From contig JASANG010001288.1 of assembly GCA_030248215.1 (NCBI GenBank), positions 124,001-188,000 on the forward strand: a DNA stretch of 64,000 nt. Direction: 5' to 3'. The notes beneath the pieces are model-generated. The model made no database searches and was not told where the DNA came from. It saw only the letters and a program-made list of their open reading frames with translations. This document shows, piece by piece, positions 57,801-64,000 of this stretch (position 1 is the stretch's first letter; every line of letters begins with the position of its first letter). The translations under genes and the position numbers were made by a program. This DNA is from Enoplolaimus lenunculus (taxonomy: Eukaryota > Nematoda > Enoplea > Enoplida > Thoracostomopsidae).

Positions 57801-60800
57801 GTACAGCGCAACCCTATGTTTCTAAAACAATTTTATTCATACTCAGTAATCTACAGGGGTGTAGCCAAGATTTCGTTTCGAAAGGGTATAATGTCATAAA
57901 AGAATGTTTTTTACCCTCTAAGATGCATCAATGAATTTTAAAACATATTACGTAATTATTAAACCTTACAATAATTTTAAACTAATTTATATCATTGTAC
58001 AGCTTATTTTCGCATAAGATACTGCAAAAAAGCCGAAACGATTGAAGAAAAATAACAGTTCAACAAGAAAGGAAATATTTTAACTGGCCGTCAACCGGGA
58101 CCGACCATAATCTCTAAAGGTGCCAAACTACGTACCAAAAAACCTATCATTTCTACAACCGCGGATTTCCTAGTCGAAGCCAATCTGTACATCGAATCAC
58201 CGGTTCGACCTCGTTGACCTCACCCCAGCTTTTCCCGCCACACCGCCTCAGCAAAAAATCGTTAACCCGGAAAATGTAGGTTACATAGCTGACTTAAAAC
58301 AAAAAAACTTGACCAATCCTTCTCAAGTTGACCCGAAGACCGTGCTATGATTTCAAAATTCAAATAATACTGTCATAGCGACCAATTAGACAGAGCGACA
58401 ATCACAGCAGCAGGGTGAGGGCACGCGGGCCGTTCCGCCACGGACAGGCTCGTCCGCTCCTGACCCAAAATTTTTTCACCCAGCATTAAAATAATTCTGC
58501 GGTAGGAAACTTTTCACTGTCCCACCCGGAAATCCGTCTTCAAACCTTCTACTAACAATATTCTTCGTTGCGGTGTTGCAATTAGATCAAATTTTAAATA
58601 GTCAGCTTACAGATTAAAAACATAAAAAACACGCTACAACAGAGCGCAACATAAAGTTAGAAGAAAAAAAACACACCAACCCTCCGTCACCAAGGAATGC
58701 TTCTCACCGGAGAGTCGAGCCTCGACAAAAGTTAACAACAACTCAGGATATGGTAGAAAAATCTAACTGAACTCCACTCAGCTAGCATGCAAACTGAACT
58801 GAAAATAAATTATTATCAAACCCAAATACCGTCGCATATACATAGAGCATGCATAAACTAAACAGAAACATATTCTTACTATTTTCAAAATAATAAGAAG
58901 ATCAAAGAGAGCCCCGAAAAAAACTTCTCCATTTACCCAAAAAAAAGAATATAGAAAATATTACTTTTTCATTTATTCGGTATTTTTGCAGCATTTCACG
59001 CGAAAATAAGCTGACACAAAACACTCTTTTAAACGAAGCACATAGAAATATTTTTCTTTTTCTCAAGCGGTTCATAATGAATATAATTATACACACATTG
59101 TCATGAGGGCCAATGTTACTGCAAGGGGCGTAACAGTAGATTAAGCGTATTCCTAAGCCTAAGCCGAAGCGTTACAAAAATGTGTTCGTAAGCCTTAGCC
59201 TAAGCGTTGCAAAAGCGTATTCCCAAGCCTAGGCCTAAGCCTAGGCCTAAGCAAAAAATATAATCTATAATCTAAACCTACTCTTTTATAGACCCACCAG
59301 AAACCTGGACGCCCCTTCGAGTAACATGGGGTGTCATGACTATGACAAAAATTAGCTATGTAATTTTACCAAAGTTAAGCGCGTGTGTATCAACCGAACA
59401 GCAAACTCTACTTTATATCCAATGGACTTTTCGCAGCGTTTTGTTTTCAACTGAAGCTTTAACCGAATCGCCGCAATGCTTAACTGCCCCAAAGGTGTCC
59501 AGGATTATGATTGTTAAAAAACTTTACGCATTCGCCAAGTGATGATATCGCTAAGGCTTACGTTAAAATTCAATCCTTCAATCCCACCACCGTGACTACT
59601 ACAGAGTCAAACCGTACAACGATAGCAAACTGTTCTTCAAAGCGGACAAATACAGCACTACACTGCAAACATCACACGACATATACCCGTCACCATAGTT
59701 CATTCTTACTGGTTCTTACCTCCATGCGCTTCGTGAACAGCAACCGTAAACAAAGCCGGTTCATTGGCTGATCCATAAATCAGGCCGTTCCCATACGCAG
59801 TTACAGCACCCTCAACAACGCTTTCAACATAAAACTGATACGGACTTCCTGAAACATTCCACATAAACAATTATTACGTATCGTTGTTACCGTCGAATTT
59901 TGCAAAAATTAACTCTCGTGTTTACACTAAGTCGTTGTAAATATGTTAAACAGAATATGAACTCAAAAGTTTCCCCTCATCATTTCAGTTGTATGTGGGG
60001 ACAGTAAAAAAAAGTGCCATTAATTATAATCAAATACAATTTGGTCACCGAATATTAACCGACCGCTGAACACTGGTTACATTTGTGGCTTGTGTATCGG
60101 CAACGAACGTTTTTCAACCAAAAGTTGCTTCCGTCAAGGTATTTACATACTTCAATTGAAAAATTCACTCCACAATTTTAATATTTTTAAAATATGTATC
60201 AATCATAATTATTTTCATACCATTTAATTTAACAAAAACTTAAAAAATTTAAAGCACAAACTTCATACCTTGCACATGAATCCCATTGTGTTTAATATGC
60301 ATTTCGTGGAGTCCTTTCGCATGCGGCTGATACTTAATTGTCACTGAGCGATCTTTGTTTTCACTGACGATCGGTAAATCGGTTTTCCTTGACGGCAACA
60401 GTACTTCAGCTGAAATGATGCAGAACCCATCAAAATAGTAAACTTTATAATACAAACGAAAACTACAGCAAGAATTTGTTGATAATAATTATACTTTTAA
60501 ATTTTGAGTAGTCTTTATAACACAAACTGAAAATTTGTTACCAAAATTACCCTCAAACATATTAATATTTTAGCTGCCGCTCGCAACAATAACCAGCCGC
60601 ACTAAACCAACCTGAAATATTTTCAGCACAAGACCCGTCTGGAATTTGAATATTCCAAAATTCAACCGGCGGCAAATTCATTGGATCACCGGAAACACTA
60701 CTACTGACCGTTCCTTTGGTTCCAGTAGCGGCGGAATTAGACGTCACCATAGAAACAGCCCGCTCGGGACCAGATTTTGGCAGTGAAGAAACAACCTTAA

Positions 60801-63129
60801 AAACAAACAAAGTCTATAATATCGCCAATAATGCTGGGTCTAAACTAGAAAGGTTCCGTGTATTCACCGGTCAAAAATATGCTATAAGAACTACTAACAA
60901 CGCCACTAGAAAAAACCATACGACAGCCGATTAAAAACATATACGATGTATTATAGAAATCCGTTCACCACACCTTACCATATTTCACATGCAGTTAGCT
61001 TGTTCCGGAACTTAATATAAACGTCCGCTGTAACTGTACATAGGTGCCACTCGGTGGCTCCCTGGCAATAATTAATAACTATTAAGGGCGGTTACTGGGA
61101 GGCGTAATCGTAGGACCGCAAGTGGAAACGATCCATTATTAAACAAAAAGTTTGACTTACCTCAACGGTATATTCCCCCTTAGGCACCACCCGTCCGCCA
61201 TATTTCAACTGAACCAAATGTGGCCCGAGTTTAGTTGGCGTATAATAAATCGATGTTGTCGAGTCAGGATTTTGTTCAACGTCGAGTTCCAACGGCCGAA
61301 TTCCAGCCTAAAATCGAATACAGAAAACAGATAACCAACTGTTTACTAATATACTCGCTCTCGACAAGCTATTCGGCTTAAAAGAAGTAGCCAGTGCTGG
61401 TATCGTTCATGCTCTTTGCTGCGCAAATTAGCGCAGAAGGGCCAAGCTAGCAATAACCTTTGTCAACGCTGCCAAAATATGTTGTTCCAATGAAAAAGTC
61501 AATCCAAAACTCCCAATATCAACATACCTGTTTTGGCAAAATCCGGGCAGTAACAAAACCTTCAGTGCCAGCCGCTGAAGTATTCACCGTAATGCAGTGT
61601 TCTTCGTTGACCAAAACGTTTTCTTGCAATCCTTCTAAAATAGCGAATACAAGCCAATAAAGTGATTGTGCACTAAACCAACAGAAATCGAGTTTTAGCC
61701 TGAATTCCGGCCGGAAAAGGCCGGGGTACCTGTTTAATATATTTCCACAGTCTCCTACGCTTAATAGACTGGAATTACCGAACACTTTATCTTTTGACTA
61801 TTTGGTTGGCGCTACACTTGTCGTGCGGCACTGTCCATCATTGTCCGGCGCCTTGCGTCATCGTGCGTCACCATACGGCATTCTACGTGGTAATTTGCAT
61901 ACCGCACGGTTACACACAGTGACGTACGGCGCCGAGCGATGACGGACAGCGCCATACGCCGTTCGTTACCTTCTAGTAAATTAACGATTACTGATAAAGG
62001 GTAAAACAGTAAAAAATTATTTCCGAAGAACTCCGGTCTAACTTACCCAGCGGTTGATCCAGAAATTTCTAAACGGCGAGAGGCGAGATATAATAGTGAA
62101 AAAATTCGCCAGCAAAGCGAACGACATAGTCGAACGCTATTTTAGTTGCAAGCCCTAATACAAACGCACGGTTTTAAGCATACGCGCGGGCCATAGGCAT
62201 GGGGTCGCCCGTCGCCTTGAGCCCACAAGTGAACGTACCCATAATGTAGCACTTAGACGCGTCACCAACTGCAACCGCTTGAACCGTATAAGGCGACCGG
62301 GCTAATTCAACGCCGCCGTACTTAACACTGAGCATATACGATCCAGCATCGATTGGTGTATACGTCACCGTGTTCGTTCCGTCTTGGTTCTCGCTAATAT
62401 GCACCGGTACGACATTTCCGTCAGGCCCCTAAAATCACCACCACACGTAAACAGTAATGGCCACCATAATCCATGACTAAAAAGGATCTAAGGTTCGTTA
62501 AATACTCAAGTCTGTGCAGTAATTCTTATCGTCCGTTCAAACATAAAATGCTATTTTATCCACATCTGGTTCCGATCGAACCAAGTCACGCCACAAATGT
62601 GCCCTATCTCATAACCTGGCCAATGTGTCCAAATTTTGACGCCCCCATTTACTCAACTTGCAAAACCACTCAAGCATTTTTCAGTTAAAACCACACGGTA
62701 TCAGTACAATTCGCGTCGCCCGACAACTCGTCGCTGCGTCAATTTGTGATCCGAAATTTCATCGACTCCATAGTTTAGTCAGTCACCTATTATGATGATG
62801 CTTAGGCTTAGGCATATGATTATGCTTAGATTTATTCATAGGCTGGCGATTTGATCACGATACAAATACAGCGAAGTTTTAAATCGAGACCGAAAAAAAT
62901 GAAAAAACAACAACAACAACAACGACGACAAAACAATTAAAAAAATAAACACAAATAAATGCTTACAACAATGTAGACTTCCAAGTGGGCAACACCGGCA
63001 TCGCGACAATCAACCGAAAACGACACAGGCACAGACGCGACAATGTGGCCCGACGGCGGAGCGACTCCACGTCCGGTGACTTGAACTTTTGACGGTTCGA
63101 TTTGTGGCAGTACACGAAGGCGGTACGGG
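42900..63129 (-). CDS. FLN: Filamin, C-terminal part (22 exons; N-terminal end beyond the window)
   Basis: Exons (minus): 63129-62967, 62428-62239, 61634-61528, 61307-61161, 60795-60612, 60409-60269, 59848-59720, 52816-52643, 51793-51638, 51005-50802, 50385-50233, 50019-49891, 49350-49186, 48461-48360, 48090-47953, 47542-47412, 47024-46907, 46658-46470, 46013-45924, 45657-45532, 44949-44692, 43087-42900. The phase fits at every junction, giving 1126 residues plus TAA. Known role: dimeric cross-linker of actin filaments and scaffold for membrane receptors. Eleven Ig-like filamin repeats follow a partial one, marked by G-strand motifs such as [36 protein letters not shown] and [10 protein letters not shown], and by VDTRNAG and GLSISIEGP. 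They correspond to about repeats 14-24 of a 24-repeat filamin. Before the last repeat a linker (residues around [10 protein letters not shown] to GSDSPLL, Pro/Arg/Ser/Gly-rich) matches hinge 2. The last repeat ([19 protein letters not shown], ending SPFVVET) is the dimerisation repeat. The CH domains are not in view. Confidence 0.96.
43350..43520. repeat. CCGGCTCCGGC-rich MITE remnant in the last filamin intron
   Basis: Tandem CCATCCGGCTCCGGCTTCGG units with AAAAAATGGCC spacers. They produce overlapping open frames on both strands that are not exons. The segment resembles the CCGG-rich hAT-like families elsewhere in the window. Confidence 0.5.
43731..43890. mobile_element. GGTTGCGCTATACTT-family MITE (partial)
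   Basis: The left end is GGTTGCGCTATACTTGACGTC, followed by GGCGCCGTCCGTTACC repeats as at 57566-57814, and then TTACGTCATCAAAAG, which also follows the copy at 54413-54540. The right inverted end is decayed. Confidence 0.6.
44150..44330. other. G/C hairpin segment in the last filamin intron
   Basis: TTTCAGGGGGCTACCGTCCC and the following CCTGAACGCCCC form a CAGGGGG/CCCCCTG stem with a 7-base loop. Such stems are common in transposon ends, but no family is assigned. The sequence is GC-rich compared with its surroundings. Confidence 0.35.
51190..51365. mobile_element. TTCACACGTGCAAG-family MITE (short) in a filamin intron
   Basis: AAGCTGTATTCACACCGCC at the left and CGTTGCACGTGTGAACAATACGG at the right (shown as short words) are inverted. 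The middle has GAATTTGCAGCTACAACTTTGC. It lies between the exons at 51005 and 51638. Confidence 0.6.
52231..52622 (+). repeat. Palindromic ~21-bp minisatellite in a filamin intron
   Basis: About 18 units of TTTTAGCTAAAAACGGCAAAA with variants (CGCTAATTT, CGCTCATTT). Each unit holds the palindrome TTTTTAGCTAAAAA. The array ends about 20 bases from the splice donor of the filamin exon ending at 52643, so it fills the 5' part of that intron. Confidence 0.9.
52965..53380. mobile_element. Decayed hAT-like MITE (GGAACAGGAAC type)
   Basis: Words such as ACCGGGTTCCAACAGGAGC and CCGGAACTAGAATTCCCAGC at the two ends are inverted and resemble CAGGGTGCAACCGGAATTCC elements. It is strongly diverged. The frames inside are not coding. 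Confidence 0.45.
53753..54198. mobile_element. hAT-like MITE, long CAGGGTGCGACCGGATA subfamily
   Basis: Termini TACAGGGTGCGACCGGATAT and ATATCCGGTCGCACCCTG are inverted. The flanks TGATGAAT and TGATGAAA suggest an 8-bp duplication. It is the best copy of this subfamily in the window; the element at 5121 is a truncated relative. Confidence 0.75.
54413..54545. mobile_element. GGCGCCGTCCGT-type MITE fragment
   Basis: AAGGCGCCGTCCGTTACC, GATACCGTCCGGTGACG and CGTCATCAAAAGTATAGCG match the family at 43731 and 57566. The outer ends are eroded. Confidence 0.5.
54885..55162. mobile_element. CCGTATTCTCAAATG-family MITE
   Basis: ACCACATATTCTCAAATGCA with ACCTATCACCAGTTAGCGAT at the left mirrors ACTGGCGATAGGTGCTATAG and GCATTTGAGAATATGGT at the right. 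An inner pair (55063-55115) suggests a second copy or an internal duplication. Confidence 0.7.
55170..55456. mobile_element. TTCACACGTGCAAG-family MITE, best copy
   Basis: AAGCCGTATTCACACGTGCA at the left and GCGCACGTGTCAATAGAGCTT at the right are inverted. CTTGCAGCTGCAAATTGCA and its mirror lie inside. It directly abuts the element at 54885-55162. Confidence 0.7.
55738..56784. mobile_element. TTAGGC-bearing MITE expanded by a 35-bp minisatellite
   Basis: The termini GTTACTTTAAGCGGCGTCC and ACGGCCGTAAAAGTAAC are the inverted ends of the family at 29094 and 35691. Between them lie about 26 near-identical tandem copies of a 35-bp unit. Each has GCTTAGGCTTAGGAATACGC followed by TTTTGCAATGCTTAT; a few have CTTAC in place of CTTAT. 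The array is about 55816-56750. The ordinary element is about 220 bp, so the array adds some 0.8 kb. It lies in the 6.9-kb filamin intron. Confidence 0.92.
57098..57293. mobile_element. CCGTATTCTCAAATG-family MITE
   Basis: GGCCCCGTATTACAAAAAATT and ACACATTTGGGAATACGGTC are inverted, with GTAGCTATCGAACCAG and TAACTGATAATACGTGC inside. It is more diverged than the copy at 33828. Confidence 0.6.
57566..57814. mobile_element. GGTTGCGCTATACTT-family MITE with a 21-bp tandem repeat
   Basis: GGTTGCGCTATACTTTTCTTG and CATCAAGTACAGCGCAACC are inverted ends. Inside, about four copies of the 21-bp unit CAGCCGACCGGCACCGTCC+GT are tandem. The unit length is a multiple of three, so repetitive open frames run through it on both strands. 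These are not genes. Confidence 0.8.
57900..59100. other. Filamin intron sequence without recognised features
   Basis: This is part of the 6.9-kb intron between the filamin exons at 52816 and 59720. I see no exon and no clear repeat. A short GC-rich patch at 58410-58465 stands out slightly. Confidence 0.45.
59112..59332. mobile_element. TTAGGC-bearing MITE, opposite orientation
   Basis: GTTACTGCAAGGGGCGTAAC and GACGCCCCTTCGAGTAAC are inverted ends. The core has CCTAAGCCTAAGCC and the ACCCACCAGAAACCTGG segment. One unit of the 35-bp type (GCGTTGCAAAAGCGTATTCC) is visible as its complement, so the unit is ancestral to the expanded array. Confidence 0.75.
61803..61978. mobile_element. GGTTGCGCTATACTT-family MITE in a filamin intron
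   Basis: GGTTGGCGCTACACTTGTCG starts it; GTGACGTACGGCGCCG and ATGACGGACAGCGCCATACG follow in the right half. It lies between the exons at 61634 and 62239. Confidence 0.55.
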
Positions 63130-63534
63130 CTAAAACAACAAAAACAAAAACAACAACAACAACAATCAATAAAATAGTTGACAGCGAGCTGGAAAAAATA
63201 TATCTGGGCCAAAAAACATTCACGGCATCTTTCGCAAAAAGTTTTGTTTCTTGGATTTGGATTTTCAACAAATTCAAATTAATTCGAGCAATGACGTATG
63301 AAAAATGTGAAAACTTTCATTGTTGGTGTATTTTCTAAAAACATATTGTAGATGTATAACAGCTTCCGGTTCGTATTCTAAGAAGCTGCCGGATGCGGTT
63401 TTTACCTCCGCAAAGTTGTTTTTTTTCCGTTTCCGGATTTCTGTTCCAAAAGTGTACATCAATACATTGCATTATATTTCTTAGAATTTAATTTTTCATA
63501 TACGGGTTGAGCAGATGATTATGTCCCGTCCACA

Positions 63535-63655
63535 CCTTCTCGGGTTTCCTTTACGCCGCCTGGGGTTCCCTTTACGCCGCCTGGGGTCCCATTTACGCCG
63601 CTTGGGATCCCCTTTACGACGTCTCGAGTCCCGTTTACGACGTCTCGGCGTGCAA
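63535..63655 (+). repeat. ~21-bp tandem repeat at the right end
   Basis: Five units of TTTACGCCGCCTGGGGTCCC and variants. The unit is in frame with a 104-codon plus-strand open frame (LRRLGSPLRRLES and so on), which is best explained by the repeat. It lies upstream of the first confirmed filamin exon. Confidence 0.75.
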
Positions 63656-63667
63656 CCTCCTTACCTA

Positions 63668-64000
63668 TTCTGTGCCGTCCCACCATTAACTGGTGCATCA
63701 CAATCCTTGCACGCACAATTCAACGAACAATACATCAGCGTCACCAGGACAGTCTGTGACGGTCTTAGCGGTGACACCACCCAGCTGAGTATACTTATTA
63801 CCGCTGAACGGTCAACTCCAGCAACTTGACGTTCCTGCGGCGACAATACCGCACAACGTCCCAAACTGTCGAGTTGTTCGAACCGGAACTTTAAATGTGT
63901 CGAAAACCTTTTAATATTTTCACTTCTCGCTAATGTCGACCGGTAACCAGCTGTTGAACAGTGCGAAAGCGAATAGTTGCAACCACTTTGACGGCAACTT
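63668..64000 (-). other. Possible further filamin exon(s), unresolved
   Basis: The next upstream filamin exon must end two bases into a codon. A donor AATAG|GTAAGG at 63667/63668 fits that phase and would give TAQNSPYRLRV across the junction, a credible G strand. But the sequence before it (to about 63860) does not look like a filamin repeat in that frame. Another frame reads GGVTAKTVTDCPGDADVLF. I cannot decide, so the model stops at 63129. Confidence 0.25.

Noticed and set aside
57566-57934. Repetitive open frames with [11 protein letters not shown] peptides as a repeat-protein gene
   Set aside because: They arise from a 21-bp tandem repeat inside a MITE with clear inverted ends. There is no start context, splice site or conserved domain.
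63515-63829. Plus-strand frame with RRLGSPL repeats as a gene
   Set aside because: It is explained by five copies of a 21-bp DNA repeat whose length keeps the frame open.
1-64000. Retrovirus-like, LTR or large virus-like elements
   Set aside because: No reverse transcriptase, integrase, capsid or long terminal repeat signal is visible in any frame.

Overview
The window is eukaryotic DNA, AT-rich, with small exons, GT-AG introns and long repeat-filled spacers. The best clue to the organism is a complete cuticlin-type ZP gene (29.6-35.0 kb), a family typical of nematodes. It is backed by many short runs of TTAGGC, the nematode telomere hexamer, inside dispersed repeats. I infer a nematode with a repeat-rich genome, possibly of an early-branching clade. 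The species is not determined, and a close nematode relative is not excluded. All gene models were built by hand by joining exons at GT/AG sites and checking that reading phase carries across every junction.

Layout. (1) 1.0-8.4 kb, minus strand: the N-terminal part of an unrecognised Ser/Thr/Gly/Gln-rich protein, running off the left edge. (2) 11.0-17.8 kb, plus strand: a complete 8-exon phafin (PLEKHF-type PH + FYVE protein, 286 aa). (3) 21.8-26.0 kb, plus: a complete 7-exon NUDT9-type ADP-ribose pyrophosphatase (317 aa). (4) 29.6-35.0 kb, minus: a complete 6-exon cuticlin-like ZP protein (382 aa). (5) 42.9-63.1 kb, minus: the C-terminal part of filamin, at least 22 exons and about 1126 aa. 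It holds about eleven Ig repeats, the second hinge and the last (dimerisation) repeat. Its actin-binding end lies beyond the right edge.

The genes do not form an operon. Their roles (endosomal adaptor, ADP-ribose hydrolysis, cuticle matrix, actin cross-linking) are unrelated.

Most remaining DNA is short non-autonomous DNA transposons (MITEs) and tRNA-derived SINEs. Recognisable families: hAT-like elements with CAGGGTGCAACCGG or CAGGGATG ends and 8-bp target duplications; two families with TA duplications (CACTGCAAAAA ends; CTGTAGTGACCCG ends); a piggyBac-like family in TTAA with an internal tRNA-like part; a family starting GTTACTTTTAGGGGCGT that carries TTAGGC-rich cores; a family with CCGTATTCTCAAATG ends; a TTCACACGTGCAAG family; a GGTTGCGCTATACTT family; and a GCCGATGCCGAT family. 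Several are nested, several lie beside splice sites, and three have bred minisatellites. The most striking is an array of about 26 copies of a 35-bp TTAGGC-containing unit inside one MITE in a 6.9-kb filamin intron. I saw no transposase, reverse transcriptase, rRNA, functional tRNA or CRISPR, and no convincing new multi-gene system.
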